From DASUTB01 sp036374835 (GTDB lineage: Bacteria > Actinomycetota > Actinomycetes > Jiangellales > Jiangellaceae), in the NCBI GenBank assembly GCA_036374835.1, contig DASUTB010000079.1, positions 1 through 43,603 on the forward strand: a DNA stretch of 43,603 nucleotides, written 5' to 3'. The position numbers were made by a program, and so were the translations under genes. Shown here piece by piece: positions 34,112 to 41,838 of this stretch (the first letter of the stretch is position 1; each line of letters begins with the position of its first letter). The notes below the pieces were generated by a model. It was given only the letters and a program-made list of their open reading frames with translations, was not told the origin of the DNA and ran no database searches.

Positions 34112-34971
34112 TCATGTCCGGTGCCAATCAACCGGTTGTCGTCGGTATCGATGGTTCGGAATCCGCGCTGGTGGCGCTCACCTGGGCGGCTCGCGAAGCC
34201 GCGGCCAACGGCTGGCCGCTTCACCTGGTGAACGCCTACGAGGAGGTCGCCATCATGCCCACGTTGGTGGCGATTACTGCGCGTGAGGCTGCCGAAAGCA
34301 TCCTCAACGAAGCGCGGGAGCACCTTCGCAATGAGGGCTTCGCCGACATCGACGTCTCGACCGGGGCGCATCACGGCTTTCCGCGCCAGGTCTTGCTGCG
34401 GGAGGCCGCCGGTGCCCGCGCACTCGTGCTCGGCCGCGAAGGCGCCGGCCTGTTCTCCGAGCTCGTGCTCGGCTCGACCTCGTTGGCGTGTGCCACGCAC
34501 GGCCGGATTCCGGTCATCGTCGTGCCGGAGGCGTGGCGGTCGGCAGAACCTGAGCAGCGAATGATCACGCTCGGCGTGGACGGTTCACCGCAATGCCGGT
34601 CCGCTGTTGAGTACGCGTTCGCCACCGCATCCCGGTGGCGGGCGCGCATCGTGGCTGTGCTCGCCGTGCGGCCGGCCGAGCCGGTACTGGCGGATGGGAG
34701 GGGCGATGCGGAGAGTCGATCCCAGGCTGAACGGATGCTGGCCGAACAGCTGGCCGGATGGCGATCGAAGTATCTTGACGTGGACGTGACCGAGGTGGTC
34801 GAGCCGGGTCATCCGGCGGCAGTGATCAAGGAGCACGCCGCCGATGCCGACCTGGTCGTAATCGGTGGGCGCGGCCATGGGGTGGTGACCGGAATGCTAC
34901 TCGGATCGATCGCCCGGGCAGTGCTGCATCACGTCGACCGTCCGATCGCCATTGTCCACGAGCCGCGGTGA
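34108..34971 (+). CDS. tandem-domain universal stress protein
   Basis: 287 aa from GTG 34108, which overlaps the preceding stop (GTGA); ATG 34114 is an equal alternative. Two Usp domains: VVVGIDGSESALVALTWAA...REGAGLFSELVLGSTS and ITLGVDGSPQCRSAVEYAF...GGRGHGVVTGMLLGSI. Both nucleotide loops keep the G-2x-G-9x-G-S/T pattern, so ATP binding is likely. Stress and dormancy protein class; seven or more are DosR-controlled in mycobacteria (family knowledge). Confidence 0.93.
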   Translation: MIMSGANQPVVVGIDGSESALVALTWAAREAAANGWPLHLVNAYEEVAIMPTLVAITAREAAESILNEAREHLRNEGFADIDVSTGAHHGFPRQVLLREAAGARALVLGREGAGLFSELVLGSTSLACATHGRIPVIVVPEAWRSAEPEQRMITLGVDGSPQCRSAVEYAFATASRWRARIVAVLAVRPAEPVLADGRGDAESRSQAERMLAEQLAGWRSKYLDVDVTEVVEPGHPAAVIKEHAADADLVVIGGRGHGVVTGMLLGSIARAVLHHVDRPIAIVHEPR

Positions 34972-35385
34972 CGGTACCGTCGGCGTCGTCGAGAGCGCTA
35001 CGGCGGTACGGCCCAATGCGGTTCCTAGTCGGGGTGGTGTCAGGATGGGACTCCAGACCGGTCAGCGTTGGGACGTTCGTCCCTGGGCGGGCTCGGGATA
35101 GGGCGGAAGGTTCGGCGTCGTGATGATCGTGTTGCCTGCGAGCGTCTTTGCTCGGTGCCTATCCGGCGGGGCAGGTAACCACGCTGGTCATCCGGCTCGG
35201 CGTCCTACTGGCTCGCATCAGGCTGGCATTCCTGGCGCTGGCCGTAGGGTTGACGAGACTCCGATGGCCATCACGGTACCGATGACGGGGGACTCAAACG
35301 GGCGTCGGCGGTGCTGTCCGGTTCCCCCGGCTGGACGTGCCGTCGGCGCCTCCTGAACGGCGACGGCCGCCCGCTCGGCAGGCGT
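34972..35385. other. 414-base gene-poor gap with DosR boxes and a worn coding-like frame
   Basis: Between the universal stress protein and a convergently placed two-TM gene. Holds the box pair at 35047-35083. GTG 35120 opens a 78-codon frame with GGAAGG nine bases upstream, but its third positions are not GC-rich. The overlapping frame 35148-35285 (TTG start) has strong third-position GC and would give LVIRLGVLLARIRLAFLALAVG, a single membrane helix, yet lacks a start signal. Either a tiny membrane protein with an unusual start or a relic. Confidence 0.4.
35047..35083. promoter_or_regulatory. paired DosR-type boxes without a clear gene
   Basis: GGGACTCCAGACCG (35047-35060) and GGGACGTTCGTCCC (35070-35083, all ten fixed positions), starts 23 bases apart. 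The strongest palindromes in the window after 19409, but no convincing gene starts within 300 bases on the plus strand. Confidence 0.6.
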
Positions 35386-35667
35386 TCAGCCTGCTCGGAT
35401 CACGAATACGGCGGTTGCCGGGACGGCGGTTATGAGTAGTACGAGCAGCGCCAAGATCGGCCAACCGGCCACCAGGCCGAGGACGAAGAGCATCGCGGTG
35501 ACCGCGTCCGCGACGAGCTGGCGGCGCAGCATCGCGGCGCGCCTCGGACGATGACCCGGAGCCGGAAGGCTCGCCCGACGACCATCGCTGCGGAGGATCC
35601 GGTCGTGTTCCATCCGGATCAGGCTGCCATCGTCGCCGGCGGGTGGTAGGGGCATCGGCCTCACCAT
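35386..35667 (-). CDS. small two-TM membrane protein
   Basis: 93 aa from ATG 35667 (ATGs at 35655 and 35613 are alternatives; a box at 35672-35685 abuts the first). N-terminal half is basic and soluble (DGSLIRMEHDRILRSDGRR); C-terminal half is a hairpin, VTAMLFVLGLVAGWPILALL and VLLITAVPATAVFVI. No family recognised. Divergent from tnaA. Confidence 0.65.
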   Translation of the reverse strand: MVRPMPLPPAGDDGSLIRMEHDRILRSDGRRASLPAPGHRPRRAAMLRRQLVADAVTAMLFVLGLVAGWPILALLVLLITAVPATAVFVIRAG

Positions 35668-35685
35668 CCGAGTGACCTTCGGCCC
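35649..35685. promoter_or_regulatory. paired DosR-type boxes upstream of tryptophanase
   Basis: GGGGCATCGGCCTC (35649-35662, weak) and GTGACCTTCGGCCC (35672-35685), starts 23 bases apart; the latter ends 33 bases before the tnaA GTG. If functional they would occupy the start of the divergent small gene, favouring its ATG at 35613. Confidence 0.45.
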
Positions 35686-35718
35686 TCGTTTGCCACCGGC
35701 ACGGACGGACAGACTGTT

Positions 35719-37119
35719 GTGTCCAACATTCCATCGGCAATGCGAGTACTTATGCATACGATCATCGAGCCGTTCCGGATCAAGAGCGTCGAGCCGATCC
35801 TGATGTCGACACCGGAACAGCGTGCGACGTGGGTCGCGGAGGTCGGCTACAACTTGTTCCGGCTGCCCGCTGAGCGGGTGCTCATCGACCTGCTGACCGA
35901 CTCGGGAACCGCGGCGATGAGCGCGGCTCAGTGGGGCGCGATGATGGCCGGCGATGAGTCCTATGCGGGCGCTCGGAGCTGGTTCCGATTCGAAGAGACC
36001 GTACGACGTGTGTTCGGCTTTGCGCATGTCATTCCGACTCATCAGGGTCGGGCCGCCGAGCGGATCCTGTTCAGTTGCACGGTGCGGCCCGGTGACGTGG
36101 TGCCGAACAACGGGCATTTCGACACCACCCGCGCCAACATCGAATACCTGGGCGGGGAGGCGGTCGACCTGCCTTGTACGGATGCCGGCGACCCTTCGGT
36201 CCCCAGCCCGTTCAAAGGCGACATGGACGTGGATGCGCTGGAGAAACTGCTCGTAGACCGATCCGACGACGTGCCGTTGGTGATGCTGACGATCACCAAC
36301 AACACAGGTGGCGGGCAGCCCGTTTCGATGGCGAACATCCGCGCGGTCTCCGAGGTTGCGCGGCGGTTCGGCAAGCCGCTCTACGTGGACGCCTGCCGGT
36401 TCGCGGAGAACGCCTGGTTGATCAAGCAGCGCGAGGACGGTTATGCCGATGTCCCGGTGCCGGCGATCGTTCACGAAATCTTCTCGTACGCCGATGGATG
36501 CACGATGTCGGCGAAGAAGGACGCCTTGGTGAACATCGGCGGCTTCCTGTGCACCCGGGATCCTTCCCTGGCCGCACGGGAGAAGGACCTGCTCATCCTC
36601 ACCGAGGGTTTCCCGACCTACGGCGGGCTGGCCGGCCGCGACCTGGAGGCGATCGCGCTCGGCCTGGACGAGGTACTTGCGGAGGACTATCTGCGCTACC
36701 GGATCGTCTCGACCGGCTACGTCGTCGGCCACCTGCACGACGCCGGAGTACCGGTGCTCCGGCCGGCCGGAGGGCATGCGGTCTATCTCGACGCCGGCCG
36801 GTTCCTGCCGCACATTCCGCCACTGCAGTACCCCGGCCAGTCGCTCGCGGTCGAGCTCTATCGACATGCCGGGATCCGCGGGGTGGAGATCGGGACGGTC
36901 ATGGCCGGACGCGACCCTGCCACCGGCGCCGAGCGAGCGGCCCGGCTCGAGCTGGTGCGGTTGGCCATTCCACGGCGGGTCTACACCCAGTCACACATGG
37001 ATTACGTGATCGAAGCCGTCATCGAGGTCTTCGGGCAGCGGGACTCGCTGAGCGGCTACCGCATCGTTGACGAGCCGGCGTTTCTGCGCCATTTCACCGC
37101 GACGTTCGCCCCGCTCTGA
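35719..37119 (+). CDS. tnaA: tryptophanase (beta-eliminating lyase)
   Basis: 466 aa from GTG 35719 (ATG 35740 or 35752 are possible). PLP fold type I: IDLLTDSGT, PTHQGRAAE, GGQPVSMAN, and PLP-lysine about 267 in CTMSAKKDALVNIGGF. Between the paralogues tryptophanase and tyrosine phenol-lyase, two positions favour tryptophanase: VEIG (not the lyase's MERG with its phenol-binding Arg) and His in the C-terminal LRHFTATF (Phe in the lyase). Splits tryptophan to indole, pyruvate and ammonia. Tryptophanase is uncommon in actinobacteria; here it is a lone gene behind a box pair, followed by a hairpin. Confidence 0.88.
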   Translation: MSNIPSAMRVLMHTIIEPFRIKSVEPILMSTPEQRATWVAEVGYNLFRLPAERVLIDLLTDSGTAAMSAAQWGAMMAGDESYAGARSWFRFEETVRRVFGFAHVIPTHQGRAAERILFSCTVRPGDVVPNNGHFDTTRANIEYLGGEAVDLPCTDAGDPSVPSPFKGDMDVDALEKLLVDRSDDVPLVMLTITNNTGGGQPVSMANIRAVSEVARRFGKPLYVDACRFAENAWLIKQREDGYADVPVPAIVHEIFSYADGCTMSAKKDALVNIGGFLCTRDPSLAAREKDLLILTEGFPTYGGLAGRDLEAIALGLDEVLAEDYLRYRIVSTGYVVGHLHDAGVPVLRPAGGHAVYLDAGRFLPHIPPLQYPGQSLAVELYRHAGIRGVEIGTVMAGRDPATGAERAARLELVRLAIPRRVYTQSHMDYVIEAVIEVFGQRDSLSGYRIVDEPAFLRHFTATFAPL

Positions 37120-37138
37120 CCGGCCGGCCCGAGCGCCG

Positions 37139-37180
37139 ACCGTGGGCGACGGGAGGTGTCGCTCCGCGTGCGCCCACGGT
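37139..37180. terminator. hairpin between convergent tnaA and LVIVD gene
   Basis: ACCGTGGGCG (37139-37148) and CGCCCACGGT (37171-37180), a perfect 10-bp stem around a 22-base loop, followed by TGGCTTCTTG. Confidence 0.6.
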
Positions 37181-37202
37181 TGGCTTCTTGTCCGGCTTGC
37201 AG

Positions 37203-38569
37203 CTACGGAATCGTGGACTCCTGCGTTTGCGGGTTGAGATGTCCGAGGCGCATCGCTCCGGCGGTGGCGTTGTCGCTGAGCCGGAAGATGTTCAGCCCCT
37301 CACCGATGTTGGTCTCGTAGATGAAACCGTTGTACCAGTACGAACTCCATGCACCGACGACGTCCAGGCCGAGGATGTCGCCGGGCGGTGGCGGCACGGG
37401 CGCCGGCGGCGGGTCGCTCCACGCGACCGTCTCGGCGTTGGCCGGATCGGTGAAGTCGACCACCCACGTTCCGGCCTGGTAGTTGCCTACCACGACGACG
37501 TCCTGTCCCGAGCGCAGCGGCACGATATTGAAGTTGTGGATGCTGCAGTTCTCGGTCGCGGACTGAGCCCGCGGGAGGACCCAGGTACCCAGCAGGTCGC
37601 CGTTCGCCGTGTCGAAGAAGAACAGGGACTTGTTCGAGTCCGGGTCGCTTGCCTGACACCGCGGCCCTACGCCCCCGCCCGGTTCGTGTTCGAAGACCAG
37701 GACCTCGCCGTCCCAGGAGAACGAGGCGGCGTGCCCGATCGAGACGTCGGGAACCGACCGGGAGTACATGAACTGCGGGTCCTCCAGCGATCCACCACTC
37801 GCCCCGCCCAGGCTCCACAGCGTGTAGCCGTCGTCGCGGCGCAGGCCGCCCACAGCGCATCGCCGAGGATCACGCCGGTGTCGTGACAGTCCCTGCCGAA
37901 GCCCTCCGCCGGGTCGTCTGCGCCTTCCCACCGCAGGAAGTCCGCGCTCGCGGGGTCATCCAGCGGAATCTCGACGATGTCGATGCCGGCGCATCCGGCG
38001 CCAGAGTTGTAGATCAGCAGACGGTTGTTGTCCAGATCTGGAACACCAGTGGCGGTGTGCGAACCGCACCGTGCCGGCCGGTCCGCGATCTCGGGCAGCG
38101 CAGTCGCACTCAGGTCGACCGACCCGATCAGCTCGGGATCGGTGACGTCGCTCACGTCGAAGATGTGCAGCCCCTCGAATCCTTCCGGGACGTCCTGTCC
38201 ATCGCAGGTCGTGCCGGCGCCGAAAACACCTGCCGTACCGGCCGGTGTGTTCCATGAGCGCACCAGGTTGTCGTCCCAGACGACAACGTCGCCCTGGTTG
38301 CCTTCGCAACTGGTAAACGACACGTGCTCGGGGTTGCCCGGGGCCGAGATGTCCCGGATGTTGAACCCCAGCCACGATCCCTGGAAGGCGTGATGGCGCC
38401 AGAAGGCGATGTCGGTGTGGATGTTTGTGTTGCCGACGTCGGCGTTGAGCAGGCTTGCCGGCTCCTCGATGTGGCCCATTGGATGAAGGTTCTTGGTTCG
38501 GGGATCGTCGTCGTGGCCGGCTGTCGCCGGAGCTGAAGGAATCACAACAGCTACCACGGAGGCGACCAC
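37203..38569 (-). pseudogene. secreted LVIVD-repeat beta-propeller protein, one frameshift
   Basis: Two frames join into one protein. The first runs through a hydrophobic leader (VVASVVAVVIPSAPATA, cut near ATA-G), then WLGFNIRDISAPGNPEHVSF, GLHIFDVSDVTDPELIGSVDL and GIDIVEIPLDDP, all LVIVD-type blades, to about 37850; the protein then continues one frame over (RRDDGYTLWSLGGASGGSLE ... WVVDFTDPANAE ... GEGLNIFRLSDNA) to 37203. A single missing base near 37841-37855 explains it. The leader lacks a clear start: GTG 38569 is the last in frame, otherwise it overlaps the hemerythrin gene. Either a real lesion or a sequencing error. Confidence 0.75.
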
Positions 38570-38606
38570 TAACGCGCTTCGTTCAGGTAGCTCACGTGAC
38601 CCTGTG

Positions 38607-39191
38607 TCAGGTGCGCGTCGCCGCGGCGAGCCGGTACGGACGGTAGTCAAGCACTTCGTGCCCCGCGACGGCGGGTGTGCCGTTCTTGGGTGGGCGGTTG
38701 GCGCTCGGGCCGAGGATCTCGTGCACGTGGCCGACGAGCTGGGACAGGTCAACTCCGGCGTCGGCGAGCGCCGGGATCAGCAGGTCGTTCTCCTTGGCCA
38801 GGTGCGCGTCGAACAGCGACCGGAGCGCCCCCGCGGCGGCGATGAGCCTTCCCGGGGAGCGGGCGGTGAACACTTCATCGATGAGTGTGCGCAGCGCGGC
38901 GTGCTCGGCGAGCATCGCGGCCACCAGAAGCCGGCCTTCGGGCAGCTCGGCACTGGCGTGGTAGAGACTGTCCTCCTCCGCCCTCGCGTGCGGCAGCAGC
39001 TCCGCCTCGCAGTAGCAGGTCAGCTCGGTTCGCGCCGCCTCGAGGTGCGGGGACGGCCCGTTCAACGCGCTGAACAGCGTCGCGACTCGCTCGGTGAGGC
39101 CCCTCGCGAGGCGGGCGTGGTGGGTTCTGATGGCGGCGTCCACCGTGCCATTCCGGAGCGTGGCCGGCATCGGCTCATAGCCTTCGGTCAT
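38607..39191 (-). CDS. hemerythrin-like HHE domain protein
   Basis: 194 aa from ATG 39191 (AGGGAGAG upstream). Four-helix metal-binding pattern: RTHHARLARGL, CEAELLPHARAEEDSLYHA, LAEHAALRTLIDEV and LFDAHLAKENDLLIPAL supply the His and Glu ligands of a di-iron site. May bind O2 or NO or act in iron/redox defence. DosR-type boxes lie 90-130 bases upstream; the LVIVD gene follows on the same strand. Confidence 0.88.
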   Translation of the reverse strand: MTEGYEPMPATLRNGTVDAAIRTHHARLARGLTERVATLFSALNGPSPHLEAARTELTCYCEAELLPHARAEEDSLYHASAELPEGRLLVAAMLAEHAALRTLIDEVFTARSPGRLIAAAGALRSLFDAHLAKENDLLIPALADAGVDLSQLVGHVHEILGPSANRPPKNGTPAVAGHEVLDYRPYRLAAATRT

Positions 39192-39282
39192 CGATCCGGC
39201 TCTCCCTATGCATGACGTACACATCGCCTTGGCGGAGGTTTCTGTTCGCCCAACGCTGCCGGAGAAACCTCAACGGAAGTAG

Positions 39283-39319
39283 GGGTCGAACGTCCCGAGG
39301 GCGTAGCGACCTTCGACCC
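39283..39319. promoter_or_regulatory. paired DosR-type boxes
   Basis: GGGTCGAACGTCCC (39283-39296, 9 of 10) and GCGACCTTCGACCC (39306-39319, 8 of 10), starts 23 bases apart, between the hemerythrin start and the nitroreductase-like stop. Confidence 0.6.
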
Positions 39320-39345
39320 TCCCGGCCCACGGGAGACGCCCGACG

Positions 39346-39843
39346 TCAGGGTTGGTCACCGTCCGGCCGGTGTGGGTCGGGTGAGATACGGAAGACCGGA
39401 TACTGTGCGGCGATCCGCTCGAAGTCCTCCAGCGGAGCGCGCCGGTCCACCGGCAGATGCGCACGGGCGCCCGGGGCGACGGCGAGGTAGCGGCGCAGGA
39501 TCGGCGCGCGCTCACCCGGGCCGACCTCGTCCAGGCGCACCGCTTCGGCGCGGCCGTGGTGGAGCACCGCCCGTCCGCCGGCCGCTCGGACGTTGCGTGC
39601 CCAGCCGGCGTCTTGGCCGAGCATGGAGACGAGGTATCGGCTGTTCTGGTATTCGGCGACGACGAGCGGAACCGCGATGGGCCGGCCGGTGCGCCTGCCG
39701 GTCACCTCCAGAGTGACCCAGGCGTCGCGCGCCAGCCGCGCGCTCCTGAATAGCCTGGCATCGAGCCGGTTGAGTGCTCGCGCCAGGAGGTTCGGGCGGC
39801 CGCCCTGGTACATCCACCGCCTCAGCCTCTTCTTGATCCGCAC
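39346..39843 (-). CDS. deazaflavin-dependent nitroreductase family protein (DDN-like)
   Basis: 165 aa from GTG 39843 with TAGGAGAATCC upstream. Split-barrel F420 family marks: WVTLEVTGRRTGRPIAVPLVVAEYQNSRYLV (the R-x-T/S-G-K/R-x-R loop), GQDAGWARNVRAAGG and RAPILRRYLAVAPGARAHLPVD. Reduces quinones or nitro compounds with reduced F420 by family analogy; implies the host makes F420. Lies 43 bases after the regulator stop in the same operon. Confidence 0.88.
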   Translation of the reverse strand: MRIKKRLRRWMYQGGRPNLLARALNRLDARLFRSARLARDAWVTLEVTGRRTGRPIAVPLVVAEYQNSRYLVSMLGQDAGWARNVRAAGGRAVLHHGRAEAVRLDEVGPGERAPILRRYLAVAPGARAHLPVDRRAPLEDFERIAAQYPVFRISPDPHRPDGDQP

Positions 39844-39886
39844 GGATTCTCCTACCTAGGGTCAGGGGCGGAGCGGAAATGATCAA

Positions 39887-40603
39887 CTATGGCGCGGCTC
39901 CTTGCTGACGCCTGTCGTCCTGGTCGGTTGCGGCGAGGTGGGCGATGCACAGGTTGGGCTCGACGAAGGGGTCGAGGCGATCGGCTTCGATAGGAGCGTC
40001 CAGCTCGGCGAGCATGCCCTGCATCAGGCCGAGGTGGATGGAGCAGACCACCTCGCGGTGTTCGATGGCGGCTTCCCGGAACGGGCAGTGGTGCAGCATG
40101 ATCTGCCGCTCCGTTCCGGATATGACGGTTTCCGACGCGAACCCGATGGCGCTGAGGGTGCGGGAGAGTTGCTCGGTCGCTGTTTCGACGTCGATGCTGC
40201 GAAACGGTGGCGGGCGATCTGCAAGGTAGCGGCCCCAGGCCTGCCCGGCTCGGGTAGCAGCCTGTGCGGGCTGCGGGATCTGGGCGGCGATGAAGCCGGC
40301 CAGAATCTGTGTGAGCAGCCGGTAGCTGCGCTGCCCGGCGGGAGCCGCTCCGGCGTGCGCCGAATAGAGGGTTCGGGGCCGGCCCGGGCGGTCCGGCTCT
40401 TCGGTATCGCGTTCCGCGAGCCCGGCATCGACCAATGCGTCGAGGTGGAACCGGACCGTGTTGGGGTGCAGGCGTACCCGCCTGGCCACTGCACCGACAC
40501 CGACGGGCTCTCCGGCGTCCTGCAGCACGGCCAGCACGCGCGACCTGCTCTCGCCGAGGGGCGGCGTGACCGGGTCGGGACTGGCCAGCTCACGAACGTC
40601 CAT
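39887..40603 (-). CDS. winged-helix regulator with C-terminal cysteines (SufR/COG2345-like)
   Basis: 238 aa. HTH (residues 20-68): SRVLAVLQDAGEPVGVGAVARR, LHPNTVRFHLDALVDAGL, and wing RPGRPRTLY. The C-terminal half holds Cys 173, 187 and 219 (HHCPFREAAIEH, VVCSIHLGL, EPNLCIAHL), as in Fe-S-ligating SufR-type repressors of the ArsR-like clan. A Fe-S or metal-sensing repressor is a fair guess. An inverted repeat lies six bases before the ATG, suggesting autoregulation, and recurs at two nearby promoters. First gene of the nitroreductase-like operon. Confidence 0.85.
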   Translation of the reverse strand: MDVRELASPDPVTPPLGESRSRVLAVLQDAGEPVGVGAVARRVRLHPNTVRFHLDALVDAGLAERDTEEPDRPGRPRTLYSAHAGAAPAGQRSYRLLTQILAGFIAAQIPQPAQAATRAGQAWGRYLADRPPPFRSIDVETATEQLSRTLSAIGFASETVISGTERQIMLHHCPFREAAIEHREVVCSIHLGLMQGMLAELDAPIEADRLDPFVEPNLCIAHLAATDQDDRRQQGAAP

Positions 40604-40608
40604 TCCTC

Positions 40609-40639
40609 AATATTCACAGGTAGTGTCGTGAAAAACAAG
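40609..40639. promoter_or_regulatory. operator copy A, regulator promoter
   Basis: TATTCACAGG-TAGT-GTCGTGAAAAAC then AAG: the right half matches the other two copies, the left half keeps TTCAC. Directly upstream of the regulator ATG at 40603. Confidence 0.55.
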
Positions 40640-40701
40640 CACATTCGGGTCAGCCGGATGGCGTGCGGTAAGAGTCTTTTCCCGGATGTTTGCGTGCATT
40701 A

Positions 40702-40730
40702 TTTTGCACGATTAGAATAGTAAAAACAAG
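40702..40730. promoter_or_regulatory. operator copy B, upstream of 46-codon gene and hemerythrin
   Basis: TTTTGCACGAT-TAGA-ATAGTAAAAAC then AAG, 22 bases before the small gene's ATG at 40753. AT-rich against the GC-rich background. Confidence 0.55.
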
Positions 40731-40752
40731 GCCGACGCCGAAGGACACCATC

Positions 40753-40893
40753 ATGACCTCCGAGGAAAACGTTGTGGTCTATGCCGATTTCGGCTAGGTA
40801 CTGCGGACCCGGATACCCGAACAGCTCGGTCCGTCCATCGAAGCACTGGGTGTCGCGGGTCGGTGGGCGGTGGACCTATGTCTGGATGGATAA
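40753..40893 (+). pseudogene. 46-codon gene with an in-frame TAG after codon 14
   Basis: ATG 40753 with AAGGA seven bases upstream. Reads MTSEENVVVYADFG, TAG at 40795, then VLRTRIPEQLGPSIEALGV and on to TAA at 40891. Frame and codon bias continue across the TAG, so a Glu (GAG) or Gln (CAG) codon probably mutated. The full product would be a 46-residue acidic-to-mixed peptide of unknown family. Lies between operator B and the hemerythrin gene. Confidence 0.45.
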
Positions 40894-40915
40894 CTGATCA
40901 GGGAGAAGGCCGTAC

Positions 40916-41389
40916 ATGTGTGAGTACTGTGGTTGCCAAGCGCTGGCCGCGGTTGATGAGTTGACCCGCGAGCACGATGAGGTCGTCGCCCTGATCAGTC
41001 TTGTTCGGGCTGCTCACGCGGCCGGCGACGTCGGCGAGCTGGCCGAACTGGCCCGGCGGATCGCTACGGTGCTCGAACCGCACACACAGGTGGAGGAGCA
41101 GGGCCTGTTCCCGCCGCTTGCCGGCGAGTTCCCGGAGCATGTCGCCGCCTTTGAGGCCGAGCATCGGCAGATTGCTCACGTCCTCGACGAGGCTGCCGAC
41201 GGGGTGCCGGGCGACCCCACGTGGCCCGGCCGTCTACTGGACACAGTGAACCTGTTGCGCGAGCACATCCTCGCCGAGCAGGATGGCGCGTTTCCCGCTG
41301 CACTTGCTCAGCTGGACGCTGCCGACTGGGAGTTGATCGAGCAGATCCGCGAACGTGTGGGCATCGCCGTGCCCGACCTTGCCCATTGA
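40916..41389 (+). CDS. hemerythrin-like HHE domain protein with N-terminal CxxCxC
   Basis: 157 aa; GGAGAAGG upstream of ATG 40916. Starts MCEYCGCQ, a short Cys cluster typical of this actinobacterial group, then HHE ligands in LTREHDEVVALI, LEPHTQVEEQGLFPPL, FEAEHRQIAHVL and LREHILAEQDGAFPAAL. Di-iron protein that may react with O2 or NO. Under operator B by position; convergent with fdxA. Confidence 0.9.
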   Translation: MCEYCGCQALAAVDELTREHDEVVALISLVRAAHAAGDVGELAELARRIATVLEPHTQVEEQGLFPPLAGEFPEHVAAFEAEHRQIAHVLDEAADGVPGDPTWPGRLLDTVNLLREHILAEQDGAFPAALAQLDAADWELIEQIRERVGIAVPDLAH

Positions 41390-41439
41390 GCTCCCGCCCC
41401 CGGCGTCGGCGGCGGACTCTGTGGTCGGTTTGACCGAAT

Positions 41440-41802
41440 TTATCCAGCCTCGTTGTTCACCGGTTCGGACACGGGATGGGAAGCGACCAGTTCGGTGTCC
41501 ACTCCCAGCGGGCCCACATTCGTCGCGCCGCCGGGCGTGCCGAGGGGCTCATTGCGGCCGGGTAGCGGCTGGTCGAAGAATCGCGCGTTGTCCTCCTTGT
41601 ACTGCTGGAGGTCCGCGGGCAGGTCATCCTCGTAGAAGATGGCCTCGACCGGGCAGACCGGTTCGCATGCGCCGCAGTCGATGCACTCATCGGGTTGGAT
41701 GTACAGCGAGCGACCGCCTTCATAGATGCAGTCGACCGGGCACTCGTCGACGCAGGCTCGATCCATGATGTCGATGCATGGTTCACCGATCACGTACGTC
41801 AC
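41440..41802 (-). CDS. fdxA: 7Fe ferredoxin FdxA
   Basis: 120 aa from GTG 41802 (GGAGAGAGCC upstream); the longer reading to 41997 spans the operator. N-terminal PCIDIMDRACVDECPVDC and ECIDCGACEPVCPVEAIFYEDD carry the [3Fe-4S] and [4Fe-4S] ligands of actinobacterial FdxA; the C-terminal 50 residues (KEDNARFFDQPLPG, then a Pro/Gly-rich tail) are longer than usual. Low-potential electron carrier; Rv2007c (fdxA) is DosR-regulated in mycobacteria. Divergent from the four-TM gene across operator C. Confidence 0.95.
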   Translation of the reverse strand: MTYVIGEPCIDIMDRACVDECPVDCIYEGGRSLYIQPDECIDCGACEPVCPVEAIFYEDDLPADLQQYKEDNARFFDQPLPGRNEPLGTPGGATNVGPLGVDTELVASHPVSEPVNNEAG

Positions 41803-41838
41803 GGCTCTCTCCTCTCCGGACGGACTTGCCAAACGCAA

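Noticed and set aside
40795..40797. TAG as a pyrrolysine or other recoding site
   Set aside because: No pyl genes, no recoding structure and no metal-dependent methyltransferase context; a point mutation is simpler.
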